Positions 1 through 8,663 of a stretch of 64,000 bases of DNA are shown here, piece after piece. Under the pieces are notes generated by a model that had not been told where the DNA came from, did no database searches, and saw nothing but the letters and a program-made list of their open reading frames with translations. How positions within the stretch are numbered: position 1 is the first letter of the stretch; every line of letters begins with the position of its first letter. The position numbers and the translations under genes were made by a program. The stretch comes from Devosia soli (GTDB lineage Bacteria > Pseudomonadota > Alphaproteobacteria > Rhizobiales > Devosiaceae): positions 558,001 through 622,000 of the forward strand of contig NZ_LAJG01000005.1 of the NCBI RefSeq assembly GCF_000970455.1, written 5' to 3'.

Positions 1-150
1 ACGGCACGCTGGCGCACCGGTGAACGGTTCATAGAGTTAAGTCGGAGAAACGGCTGTGACACGCCCCTTATGTGTAAAAGACACTAACCTAGTTTAATGC
101 GGGTGCGTTGACGAGACCGGTACTGTGAGGGCCATTCGAAGGGAATCGGC

Positions 151-360
151 GTGAACGAATACACCGTGATCGACTGCCGTGCCGCGGTCATCAATTCAGA
201 ACAAACGATCAAGGCACGCTCGCCCGAAGAGGCAGCGATGCTGGCCATTGGCGAGCCGCTGGCGCGCGGCGGCCACCACCGTCATCTCGTCTGCCGCGTC
301 TACTGGCACCATGAAGGTCAGAAAAACATGGTCCGGCTCTATGCCAAGGCCGCCGCGTAA
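151..360 (+). CDS. Small hypothetical protein (69 aa)
   Basis: This short GTG-started reading frame is preceded by an SD-like GAAGGGA ending about six bases before the start. The product is soluble-looking, mixed alpha/beta, with no signal peptide or membrane segment and several histidines in the middle (GGHHRH) and in YWHH. I do not recognise a family. It stands alone, with no neighbour close enough to form an operon. The frame has the codon usage expected of a real gene, but at this length that is weak support. The overlapping frame at 179-391 is probably a shadow. Confidence 0.55.
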   Translation: MNEYTVIDCRAAVINSEQTIKARSPEEAAMLAIGEPLARGGHHRHLVCRVYWHHEGQKNMVRLYAKAAA

Positions 361-501
361 GGGCAAAAGCCGAGCATTTCTCCAGCGATGACGCTGCGCG
401 GGGTTTGCACCGATCATAACAAGGAACGCTGTCATCGCCGCAAAGATTTTCTGCGGCTGAAGTAGGCCGTGCGCCCTGGCGAATTTGCCATCAGCTGGCA
501 G

Positions 502-524
502 GAAACCGGCGGACCGCCGGTTTC
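502..524. terminator. Inverted repeat downstream of the CHASE2-EAL gene
   Basis: An 11-bp perfect stem (GAAACCGGCGG with CCGCCGGTTTC) with a single-base centre lies about 60 bases past the stop of the minus-strand gene at 586-2988. There is no T-run, so it may be a Rho-independent-like 3' end hairpin or only an mRNA-stabilising structure. A second weak hairpin (CCGCA/TGCGG) sits at 438-456. Confidence 0.35.
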
Positions 525-585
525 GCCACCCGAGCGTAGCGGGTTCGGCACGACGCTGTTGCGCCGCGCCCTGCCCGATGACAGG

Positions 586-2988
586 TTACCCTCGAGTACC
601 GTCGAGAAGGACTGGTGTTTCAAGCGGTGGCGCCAATTGTTGGTTGAGAGGCTGTTCGACAGCCGGCAGGGCGCCGGGGCGACCAAAAAGGTAGCCCTGA
701 GCAATGTGGCACCCGAGAGCGGCCAGAAGATCGAACTGGGCTTCCGTTTCGACGCCTTCTACGACGACGACGAGGCCTAGGCGACGGCCGAGCGAAACGA
801 TGGTTTCGACGATGCTGGCATTGCGCGGATTGGCCAACTGGCGGACGAAGGACTGATCGATCTTGAGCTTGTCGAGCGGCAGGCTCGATAGATAGTTGAG
901 CGAAGAATAACCGGTGCCGAAATCGTCTATGGCGATCGAGGCGCCAAGGTCACGCAGTTTTTCGAGCGTCTCGACGATCGCGCCGCCCTGAGCGAGAAGG
1001 CTCTCGGTCACTTCGATATCGAGCCGGTTTGGCGGGAAGCCACTTTGCAGGAGCGCCGAGGCGATCATGGCGACCACGTCGTCCTGGGTGAATTGAAGCG
1101 GCGAGACATTGACGGACAGCCGGCCCGGCCAGTTGTTGGCGACGGCAAGGCGGCAGGCTTCATGCGCGACCCAGGCGCCGATTTCGACAATGGTGCCGTT
1201 TTCTTCGGCAAGCGGCACGAAGACGGCCGGCGAGACCGCGCCATGCTCGGGACTGGTCCACCGAAGGAGCGCTTCGACGCCTATGGTGAGGCGCGTTTCC
1301 ATATCGACCTGCGGTTGAAAGACGAGGCTGAACTCGCTCCTTGCGACGGCACTGCGCAAGGCGAGATCGATCGACTGACGATATTTGAGATCGGCATCGA
1401 AGGCGGGATCGTAGTGCGCGCCGCGCTCTGCACGATGGGTTGCAACGGCAAGGGCCATGCGCGCCTGATTGAGGCCAGTTGCGGCCGTTTCTGCATCGCT
1501 CGCCCCCCAGCGCAACTCGACGATGATGCGGTGGCCATCTACCTCATAGGGCTGTTCGAGACGGGACAGAATGGTCTCGATCTGGCTCGGGACAAGCGGC
1601 TGATCGAGAGCGACGGCAAAGATGTCGCTTTCCATCCGGCCGATGGGTGATGGCGACAGGGCATGAAGGCGCTCGAAAAGCTGGCTGACAGCGGCTTCGA
1701 CGGTTTGAAAACCGAGGGCGGCGGCGACCTGATCGAGCCGGCGAATCCGCAGAAGGAAAATCCAGACGAGCTGGGTTTCGAGGCGATGATCGACTTCGTC
1801 AAGCCAGGCCGCGTGGGACATGGCGCCGGTGCGGACATCATGATTGGCGAGGTAGGCCAGCCGGGCCCGATGCTGGGTCAGTTGCCGGCGGCGGATGGCG
1901 CGCTCTTCGAGAAGCCGGATGACCAGGACCGCGACCCCGGCGAGATGGATCGGCATGATCGACAGCGTCAGGCCATAAGCTTCGAGCAGGGCGAAGGCGG
2001 CGATCTCCGCGCCGATGGAGATAGCGGCAATCGAGGCGCTGATGCGGACGAGGGCAATGCGCGGCAGGAGGGCGCTGATGGCAAGAAGCAAGGCGCCGAC
2101 GAGAAGCGTGGGCCAGAAGCCGGGCCACTGAAGGCTGCGGCCGAGCTTAAGTGTTTCGGCGGCGGCGATCTGTACGACCGGGCCGGGAATGATGCCATAG
2201 CGCGGAACGAGGAAGAGATCGTGCAATTCGAGCGCGCTGGCGCCGATAACCACCTGGCGATCGCGGATGAGATCGGTATCGACATTACCCGAGAGGAGAT
2301 CGACTGCCGAGATGCGGGGAATACGCGTCAGATCGATACTGTAGTCGATGCGGATTTCGGCAGGCAGCGGACTTCCGGGCGAAAAACGAGCGGCAATGGA
2401 TGGGATGTCGCGATCTCGCGCGCGGGCGGGCAGCGCCCAGAGGAGACCGCCTTCGATGGAATCGACATTGACGAGCGCCAGATCGGCATGGGCGGCAAAA
2501 TCGGGGATCGGAATGTTCCAGACCTCGCGGCCCCCGGCATCGAGCTGACGGAAGGCGGCGAGGTAAGCGTAGCCCCCTGCCCGTTCGAGGCTATCGGCAA
2601 GGGCCTGATCTTCGGCGGGGCTCGAGCGGGTGCTGAAATCGATATCGAAGGCGACCTCATAGGCGCCGAGATCCATCAGGCGATCGAGGAGGCGCGCATG
2701 GATTGAGCGCGGCCAGGGCCACTGGCCGACTTCCAGCAGGCTGCGCGCGTCGATGTCGACGAAGACGATGTCGCCGGTGGGGACACGGTTCTGCAGGGTG
2801 AAGCGGGCTTCGGCAAGACGCGCATCGGCGGGGCCCCAGACGCCGAAGCCGGTGCTGGTGAGGAGAAGCAGCATCGCGAGCGCAGCGGCGATCCAGCGAA
2901 ACTTGGCGCCGACGGACAGAGGAGCGGTCAAAGTGGCCTGCTTCTGGTCAAAGGGTTTGAGCCTACGATGTGAATGCAGCGCCTGCAT
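586..2988 (-). CDS. CHASE2-EAL membrane signalling protein with degenerate GGDEF domain
   Basis: The 800-residue product has one membrane helix at about 31-51, a periplasmic CHASE2 sensor domain at about 52-285, three further helices at about 290-362, a GGDEF-like domain at about 375-530 and a C-terminal EAL domain at about 545-785. The EAL domain keeps its signature (VEALLRW, EAL at 572-574), the DDFGTGYSSL loop at 688-697 and the KIDQSF motif, so it should hydrolyse cyclic di-GMP. The GGDEF signature is replaced by MESDI (452-456), so cyclase activity is not expected; it may bind GTP and regulate the EAL domain. The ATG has an in-frame stop just upstream and no clear SD; a TTG at codon 20 (position 2931) is an alternative start. 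An inverted repeat covers the ATG. The gene stands alone. Confidence 0.9.
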   Translation of the reverse strand: MQALHSHRRLKPFDQKQATLTAPLSVGAKFRWIAAALAMLLLLTSTGFGVWGPADARLAEARFTLQNRVPTGDIVFVDIDARSLLEVGQWPWPRSIHARLLDRLMDLGAYEVAFDIDFSTRSSPAEDQALADSLERAGGYAYLAAFRQLDAGGREVWNIPIPDFAAHADLALVNVDSIEGGLLWALPARARDRDIPSIAARFSPGSPLPAEIRIDYSIDLTRIPRISAVDLLSGNVDTDLIRDRQVVIGASALELHDLFLVPRYGIIPGPVVQIAAAETLKLGRSLQWPGFWPTLLVGALLLAISALLPRIALVRISASIAAISIGAEIAAFALLEAYGLTLSIMPIHLAGVAVLVIRLLEERAIRRRQLTQHRARLAYLANHDVRTGAMSHAAWLDEVDHRLETQLVWIFLLRIRRLDQVAAALGFQTVEAAVSQLFERLHALSPSPIGRMESDIFAVALDQPLVPSQIETILSRLEQPYEVDGHRIIVELRWGASDAETAATGLNQARMALAVATHRAERGAHYDPAFDADLKYRQSIDLALRSAVARSEFSLVFQPQVDMETRLTIGVEALLRWTSPEHGAVSPAVFVPLAEENGTIVEIGAWVAHEACRLAVANNWPGRLSVNVSPLQFTQDDVVAMIASALLQSGFPPNRLDIEVTESLLAQGGAIVETLEKLRDLGASIAIDDFGTGYSSLNYLSSLPLDKLKIDQSFVRQLANPRNASIVETIVSLGRRLGLVVVVEGVETEAQFDLLAALGCHIAQGYLFGRPGALPAVEQPLNQQLAPPLETPVLLDGTRG

Positions 2989-2996
2989 TCACATCG
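2966..2996. repeat. 13-bp perfect inverted repeat over the start codon
   Basis: CGATGTGAATGCA and its exact complement TGCATTCACATCG are separated by five bases. The minus-strand start codon of the CHASE2-EAL gene (2988-2986) lies inside the stem. It could be an operator or an RNA hairpin that hides the start. Confidence 0.6.
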
Positions 2997-3271
2997 GGCC
3001 ATAAGCACAATCCCATAGCCAGGCTTGCAGCACCTTTAAGCGGGACAGCGGGGATAAGATGAATGCAAACGCGGTGAACGAAGCGTTGCCAATTGAATCT
3101 GTTGGCAAATGGCGCCGTGAAGCTGACAAAACGCTGACAAACCGACCTTAATTCCTGTTGATATTGCAGGGGGTTATGGAAACCGGTGAGGGCTTTCGGC
3201 GTTGTGGCGCTAGATAGGGTTCGCGGGTGCAGACTGGCTCTCGCGACGGTGGACGAGCAGCGAGGACGATC

Positions 3272-3445
3272 ATGATGATGATGACACGGCGCGCCCGGCA
3301 AAGGCGGATGAAACTTGCCCAGATGGCGCTTGTCGCGGGGCTCGCGACGATCATTTTCCTGCCGCGCCTTGAAATGCCGAATTTCGACGGGCTGCAATTG
3401 CCGATGGTTTCGACGGTCAACGCTGCGGAAGCCGGCGCGGAATAA
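3272..3445 (+). CDS. Small exported or membrane-anchored hypothetical protein (57 aa)
   Basis: I chose the first of four consecutive in-frame ATG codons because a GAGGA SD sits five bases upstream; a longer frame starting at 3227 lacks such a site. The protein begins with an Arg-rich segment (TRRARQRRMK), then a hydrophobic stretch (LAQMALVAGLATIIFL) and a short polar tail with a possible signal-peptidase site near VNAAEA. This suits a signal anchor or a secreted peptide. No family is recognised. Overlapping antisense frames at 2963-3397 and 3148-3495 look like shadows. Confidence 0.5.
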   Translation: MMMMTRRARQRRMKLAQMALVAGLATIIFLPRLEMPNFDGLQLPMVSTVNAAEAGAE

Positions 3446-3617
3446 TTTCTCCGAGCCGCCAAATCCCAGCCAAGCCGCCTACCAATATTAAACATTACAG
3501 TTTGCTGACAACGCTAGCCATCTGAAAACAATAATAAATATTTCTGCCTTTCGGAACTTCGATATCGCGGCTGAGTTTCCATCACCGTTGCCTTTGCGAC
3601 TTTTATGGAGACTTAAA

Positions 3618-4073
3618 ATGCGAAAGCTCGTTATTGGCCTTATGGCTTCTGCTGCTTTTATCGTTCCGTCCATTGCCATGGCGCAGGACGTCGTTGTCGT
3701 TGACTCGACTGAAAAGGCTGCCGGTGGCGCCGTTGTCGGCGGTACGGCAGGCGGTGCGACGGGCGCAATCGTAGGCGGCCTCATCTTCGGGCCGATCGGT
3801 GCTGCCATCGGCGGTTTTGCCGGCGCGACCATCGGTGCTTCGGCTGGCGTTGAAGCCAACGACATCGACTATGTCCGCATGCACCCGACCGATCCTGTCG
3901 TGATCGACGGTACGGTTGACGTGGGCTATGCCATTCCGGAAGCCATCGTCGTGCATCCGATCGAAGGCAATGCCAATGTCGGCTACTTCTATACCAATGA
4001 CCGCGTGTATTTCGTCGACCTGTCGAACCGCACCGTTGTCTACTCGCCCGGCACGGTTGTTGCTGCGCAGTAA
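3618..4073 (+). CDS. Secreted DUF1236-domain protein with glycine-zipper segment
   Basis: The start at 3618 has a GGAGA SD seven bases upstream and opens a classic signal peptide (MRKLVIGLMASAAFIVPSIAMA, cut before QDVV). The mature protein has a Gly/Ala-rich segment resembling a glycine zipper (about residues 38-76, GG-x3-GG spacing) followed by a DUF1236 domain containing paired aromatic and Val-rich strands (VGYAIPEAI, VGYFYTNDRVYFVDL). DUF1236 proteins are small envelope proteins common in Rhizobiales, with no settled function. The gene is monocistronic, convergent with the antiporter gene that ends 57 bases downstream. Confidence 0.85.
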   Translation: MRKLVIGLMASAAFIVPSIAMAQDVVVVDSTEKAAGGAVVGGTAGGATGAIVGGLIFGPIGAAIGGFAGATIGASAGVEANDIDYVRMHPTDPVVIDGTVDVGYAIPEAIVVHPIEGNANVGYFYTNDRVYFVDLSNRTVVYSPGTVVAAQ

Positions 4074-4130
4074 TCCCGGAGATGCGGCTGCTCCGGCAGC
4101 CGCTCCTCCCACCGCTCAAGCGCCCACTGC

Positions 4131-5750
4131 CTAGAGGCGGTCAGGGCGCTTATTCATGCCGTCCATCAGGGCCTGTTCGAGGTCCATCTGCTCGAGCACT
4201 TCGCGCAGGACGTTGTCATCAAGCTCGCGCGCATCGCGGGCAGCGATAAGTCGGCTGCGGCGCGCCTCAAGAAGACGCTGACCGAGGGCCAGGGCTTCAC
4301 GCGGATCGGCAGCAAAGCCGCTTTCCTCATTGGACGACGTGCGTAGCGAGCGCCGCGTCATGATATCGGCGAGCCGCTGGGCTTGGGGCGATGGATTGGC
4401 CTGGCGGAAGGCTGCCAGCACTTCGAGATTGGCTTCGCTGGCGAGGCGCCGGGCGAGATCGTGTTGCTCCTGAGCAATGGCTTTGTCGTGTCCATCGTCG
4501 AGATCGAGCCGTTCGATGAGCCAGGGCAAGGTGATGCCCTGGACGAGAAGGGTCGCGATGGTGACGAGGAAGGCCAGAGCAACGATGGCCTCGCGGTACG
4601 GGAACGGCTCGCCGCTGGCGGTGAAATAGGGAACGCCCGCAGCGGCTGCGAGGGTGACGACGCCGCGCATGCCGGCCCAGGAGAGCACGATGTTTTCCTT
4701 CGATGTCAGCGGGATCTGGAGGGTCACGCGGCGGCGCGGATCGGGATGCGTCGAGGCTGCAAGGTAGCGGCGGCGCGCGAGAAACGCGGTGGTAAAGACC
4801 CAGGCGAAGCGGATGAGAACGGCTGTGGCGAAAATCGCGAGGCCCGCGGCCAGCAGGTCGGTCATGTCGAGGCCGGCATCCATGGCGTCGTCGATGACGA
4901 AGCGCAATTGCAGGCCGATATAGGCGAAGACGAAGATCTCGAGGAGCGTGTCGATGGTGCGCCAGAACTGACGCTCCTGCATGCGCTCTTCGTAGCCGGA
5001 CTGGGTGCCATGATGACCGAGGGCGAAGCCGGCAGCGACGACGGCGAGGACGCCCGAGGCGTGGAGCTCTTCAGCCAGGAGATACGCGGCGAAGGGCACG
5101 ATGACCGAGATGACGGTGGCGAGCGACGGATTGGAGAGGTGCCGGCGCGCGAACTGGGCGCCCTGCCCGATAATGAGACCAAGGGCGATGCCGACAAGCG
5201 CGGCATAGATGAAATAGGTCGGGGTATTGTCGATGAAGGCGTGCGTGCCGGTGGTGGTGGCGACGGCAACGGCCAGAAGCGTCAACGCGGCGGCGTCGTT
5301 GATGAGGCTCTCGCCCTTGAGGACGGTCATGAGGCCCGAGGGAAGCCCTGACCTGCCGCCGATGGCGATGGCGGTGACGGCATCGGGCGGGGCAACGATG
5401 GCGCCGAGGATCAGCGCGGTGGCCAGCGGCATGCCGGGGATGGTCCAGCTCGCGACAGTGGCGATGGCGATGGCTGAGGCGAAGACCAGGAAGACGCCGA
5501 GATTGACGATGGAGCCCAGGCGGCGGGCAAAGCTCGTGAACGAAAAGCCGGACGCGGCCGAAAACAGCAAAGGCGGCAGCACGATGCCGAGAATGACTTC
5601 GGGGGCGAGCTCGAGCCGGTGGAGGCCGGGAATAAAGGAAGCGGCGAGCCCGACTATGGCGACGAGAAGCGAGGGCTGGAAATTGCTGCGCTCGGCAAAG
5701 GCGCTGATGCCGATGGCGACGATGACCACGATCAAGATTTCGGCAAACAT
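4131..5750 (-). CDS. CPA1-family Na+/H+ antiporter
   Basis: This 539-residue inner-membrane protein has about 12 hydrophobic segments over its first 410 residues and a hydrophilic C-terminal tail of about 130 residues. The core carries the CPA1 features PPDAVTA and ESLINDAAAL, the latter holding the conserved ion-binding Asn-Asp pair. It should exchange Na+ or K+ for protons for pH and salt homeostasis. The ATG at 5750 follows GGAAG six bases upstream; a GTG codon immediately before it is a poorer choice. The tail is rich in Glu, Arg and Leu and probably helical. The next gene upstream is divergent. Confidence 0.9.
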   Translation of the reverse strand: MFAEILIVVIVAIGISAFAERSNFQPSLLVAIVGLAASFIPGLHRLELAPEVILGIVLPPLLFSAASGFSFTSFARRLGSIVNLGVFLVFASAIAIATVASWTIPGMPLATALILGAIVAPPDAVTAIAIGGRSGLPSGLMTVLKGESLINDAAALTLLAVAVATTTGTHAFIDNTPTYFIYAALVGIALGLIIGQGAQFARRHLSNPSLATVISVIVPFAAYLLAEELHASGVLAVVAAGFALGHHGTQSGYEERMQERQFWRTIDTLLEIFVFAYIGLQLRFVIDDAMDAGLDMTDLLAAGLAIFATAVLIRFAWVFTTAFLARRRYLAASTHPDPRRRVTLQIPLTSKENIVLSWAGMRGVVTLAAAAGVPYFTASGEPFPYREAIVALAFLVTIATLLVQGITLPWLIERLDLDDGHDKAIAQEQHDLARRLASEANLEVLAAFRQANPSPQAQRLADIMTRRSLRTSSNEESGFAADPREALALGQRLLEARRSRLIAARDARELDDNVLREVLEQMDLEQALMDGMNKRPDRL

Positions 5751-5902
5751 CACGCACTTCCGATTGGCGGATAGACTTTCGGTTTAGCCTGCGTTAAGCC
5801 TAAGTGAAGCAGTTTCACCTATCAAAATCAGCAAAACTTAACATTTCCACGGCAGCCTGTTGCGGACTGCAATCGGCAGGCTGGGCTAGGCCGGGGGACG
5901 TT

Positions 5903-6241
5903 TTGGCACTGTCTGATACGCAAAAGGAATTGGTCAGTATCGCCTTTGCACTCGTTGCGCTGGGTGGATGCGTGGCATTTGCCGCCGAGACGGTGACGGT
6001 GGTGCAAAAGGATCGGCGATTTTCGTCTGACAGCGTGACGATCGCAGCGGGAGACACGATCCACTTCACCAATGACGACCCCTTCATCCATCAGCTTTAT
6101 ACAGAATCCGACGCGTTCAGTTTTGCGACGCCCGAACTGGCCACCGGTGTTCCGACCGATGTGACTTTTCCGGTGGCGGGCACGTATCAGGTGCTGTGCA
6201 AGATTCATCCGCGCATGAACCTGACGGTCAACGTCGAATAG
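5903..6241 (+). CDS. Amicyanin-like periplasmic cupredoxin
   Basis: The product is a small blue-copper protein. After a signal peptide (core IAFALVALGGCVAFA, cut near AFAAE) come the type 1 copper ligands: His in PFIHQLY and the loop C-K-I-H-P-R-M, whose Cys-x2-His-x2-Met spacing matches amicyanin. Such proteins carry single electrons in the periplasm. I chose the TTG at 5903 because GGGGGA lies four bases upstream and it yields a normal signal peptide; the ATG at 5804 would add 33 residues of unlikely composition. The gene is followed after 31 bases by a GGDEF-EAL gene. The partner redox enzyme is not in this window. Confidence 0.8.
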   Translation: MALSDTQKELVSIAFALVALGGCVAFAAETVTVVQKDRRFSSDSVTIAAGDTIHFTNDDPFIHQLYTESDAFSFATPELATGVPTDVTFPVAGTYQVLCKIHPRMNLTVNVE

Positions 6242-6272
6242 GCCCAGCCGCCGTGCCGGGAGGCACCGTTTC

Positions 6273-8663
6273 ATGTCCATCCGCGTCAAAATCCTCATCG
6301 CCTGCCTTAGCCTCACACTGATTACGGTGTTGATGGGCTTGTTCAGCCAGCGCTCGCAGCACGAGCTTGGGAACATCGCCACGCGCATCTATGACGAGGC
6401 CTTCATGGCCGTGAGCTATATGCGCGAAGCGCAGAACGGGCTGATGAGCCTTGCCGTCGAATATTCAAAACTCGGCGAGAATGCCGGGCAGAACGAGACG
6501 GCCAAGCTGCTGACAGCAAAGGTGCCCGATATTCTCGAAAGCCTGCAGGTGGCGCACGACCGGGCAATGTCCCGCGAAGGCTCGGCGGCGACCGAGAGGC
6601 TGATCGGGGAAATCGAGCATCTGGGCAATGGTGCAAGCTCGCTCGTGCCGGGCGGGCTCTTCCCCGAATTCGTGCATCTGCAGGATGGGTTCAACACTGC
6701 CGTCGAAGTCTATGCCGGAGACGGCTACCTTTACCGGCAAAGTGTCGAACAGACGATCGAGCGCTCGACCCAGGATATCGGCATCGTCATCGCGCTTTCC
6801 GTCATCGCGGCTTTCGGCATCACCATCATTCTGAGCCGCTCGATCATGCCGGCACTGCACGAAGTGGTGCGGATCGCCAAATCAATCGCCGGGGGAAAGC
6901 TCGACAATGCCATTGCCGAGGGCGGACGCGGCGAAACCGGGGAAATGCTGGTGGCGCTATCCGCCATGCAGACAAGCATTGCCGAGAACGTGGCGCGCAT
7001 CAATGCGTTGATGGCCCAGCAAGCCTCGAGCCATGCCGGAGAAATGGCGATCCAGCATGGCCGGTTCGAAGCGGCCCTCAACAACATGACGCAGGGCCTG
7101 TGCCTCTTCGACGCAGACGGCAAGCTGACCATTTTCAACTGGCGTTTCGTCGAGATGTTCGGCGAGCCGACGGTGGGCACGGCGGGCGACACGCTGATGG
7201 CGGCGCTCGAACTCAGCCCGCGACCAAGCCTTAAGGATAGCGGCGTATCGCTCTGCGACCTGCCTGACGGGCGCGTGGTGGCGGTGGCGCATCAGCCGGT
7301 CGAGGGCGGCGGTTGGGTCGCGACCTATGAAGACGTGACCGAGCGGCGGCGCGTCGAGGCGCGCTTTGCCCATATGGCGCGGCACGATGCGCTGACGGGC
7401 CTGCCCAATCGCGTGCTCTTCCGCGAACATATCGAAGCCGCCCTCACCCGCAGCCGGTTCAAGGCCTTTTCGGTGCTGAGCCTCGACCTCGACGGCTTCA
7501 AGACTATCAACGATACGCTCGGCCATCCTGTGGGAGACCGGCTGCTCGAGGGGGTGGCCCAGCGCCTCCAAACCGAAGCGGCCGAGGCCGATATCGTCGC
7601 CCGGCTCGGCGGCGACGAATTCGTGGTCATCCAGCAAAATTCGATCGACATGCCCGCACTGGCGCAAAGGCTGATCGACGCGCTGCGCCAGCCGTTCTCG
7701 ATCGATGGGCACACCGTTACCGTCGGCGTCAGCATCGGCATTGCCTCGACCGACGACCTCAAGGAAGAGCCGGATACGGCGGTGGCCGATACCCTGCTCA
7801 AAAATGCCGACTTGGCGCTTTATCGAGCCAAATGGGATGGCCGCGGCACTTATCGCTTCTTTGAAGCGGAGATGGATGCACGATTGCAGGCGCGGCGCGA
7901 AATGGAAATGGACCTGCAAACGGCGCTCGAAAGCGAGCAGTTCGAGGTCTACTACCAGCCGCTGGTCGACACCGAGCGCAATCGCGTCGCCAGATTCGAG
8001 GCTCTGCTGCGCTGGCATCACCCCACGCGCGGCAAGGTGCCGCCATCCGAATTCATTCCGGTGGCCGAAGAAACCGGCCTCATCCGCGCCATTGGCGCCT
8101 GGGTGCTCGAGCAAGCCTGCCAGCAGGCGGCCAACTGGTCGGATGACGTCAAGATCGCGGTCAATCTCTCGCCGGTGCAGTTCAACGGCAATCTCGTGAA
8201 TATCGTCGCGGGGGCGCTGATGAAATCGGGGATCCGGGCGCAGCGGCTGGAACTCGAAATCACCGAGAGCCTGCTGCTGCAGGACAATGGCTCGGTACTT
8301 GAGACGCTTCACCAATTGCGTGCACTCGGCGCCCGTATCGCCATGGACGATTTCGGCACCGGCTATTCATCGCTGAGCTATCTGCAGCGCTTCCCCTTCG
8401 ACAAGATCAAGATCGACCAGGCGTTCATCCGCCAGCTGCCGGAGAAACACGACAGCGTCGCGATCGTGCGGGCGGTGATCGGGCTCGGCAAATCTTTGGG
8501 CATGGCGATCATCGCCGAAGGGGTCGAGACGGCGGAGCAGCTCGCCATGCTGCAGGCTGAGGGGTGCTGGGACGTGCAGGGCTACTTTTTCAGCCCGCCG
8601 CGCACGGCGCAGGACGCGACGCGCTTTGTCGATACACTCGAACTGCGCGCCGGCGCCGCCTAA
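6273..8663 (+). CDS. Bifunctional GGDEF-EAL cyclic di-GMP protein with HAMP and PAS domains
   Basis: The 796-residue protein has a membrane helix at 7-25, a helical periplasmic sensor at about 26-168, a second helix at 169-190, a HAMP linker to about 242, a PAS-like domain at about 260-355, GGDEF at about 365-530 and EAL at about 540-790. GGDEF is intact at 446-450 and EAL at 576-578 with DDFGTGYSSL, so both cyclase and phosphodiesterase activities are possible. The expected allosteric I-site RxxD just before GGDEF reads AEAD, so product inhibition at that site is not expected. It may be co-transcribed with the cupredoxin gene. Its stop overlaps the end of the convergent LuxR gene by four bases. 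Confidence 0.92.
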   Translation: MSIRVKILIACLSLTLITVLMGLFSQRSQHELGNIATRIYDEAFMAVSYMREAQNGLMSLAVEYSKLGENAGQNETAKLLTAKVPDILESLQVAHDRAMSREGSAATERLIGEIEHLGNGASSLVPGGLFPEFVHLQDGFNTAVEVYAGDGYLYRQSVEQTIERSTQDIGIVIALSVIAAFGITIILSRSIMPALHEVVRIAKSIAGGKLDNAIAEGGRGETGEMLVALSAMQTSIAENVARINALMAQQASSHAGEMAIQHGRFEAALNNMTQGLCLFDADGKLTIFNWRFVEMFGEPTVGTAGDTLMAALELSPRPSLKDSGVSLCDLPDGRVVAVAHQPVEGGGWVATYEDVTERRRVEARFAHMARHDALTGLPNRVLFREHIEAALTRSRFKAFSVLSLDLDGFKTINDTLGHPVGDRLLEGVAQRLQTEAAEADIVARLGGDEFVVIQQNSIDMPALAQRLIDALRQPFSIDGHTVTVGVSIGIASTDDLKEEPDTAVADTLLKNADLALYRAKWDGRGTYRFFEAEMDARLQARREMEMDLQTALESEQFEVYYQPLVDTERNRVARFEALLRWHHPTRGKVPPSEFIPVAEETGLIRAIGAWVLEQACQQAANWSDDVKIAVNLSPVQFNGNLVNIVAGALMKSGIRAQRLELEITESLLLQDNGSVLETLHQLRALGARIAMDDFGTGYSSLSYLQRFPFDKIKIDQAFIRQLPEKHDSVAIVRAVIGLGKSLGMAIIAEGVETAEQLAMLQAEGCWDVQGYFFSPPRTAQDATRFVDTLELRAGAA

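Noticed and set aside
432..780. Short frames of 69-103 codons around 432-780
   Set aside because: They lie largely inside the CHASE2-EAL gene or its 3' hairpin region and have no SD or family resemblance.
2963..3397. Minus-strand frame of 144 codons between the CHASE2-EAL gene and the DUF1236 gene
   Set aside because: No SD, no hydrophobic or domain pattern, and it opposes the better-supported small exported protein frame.
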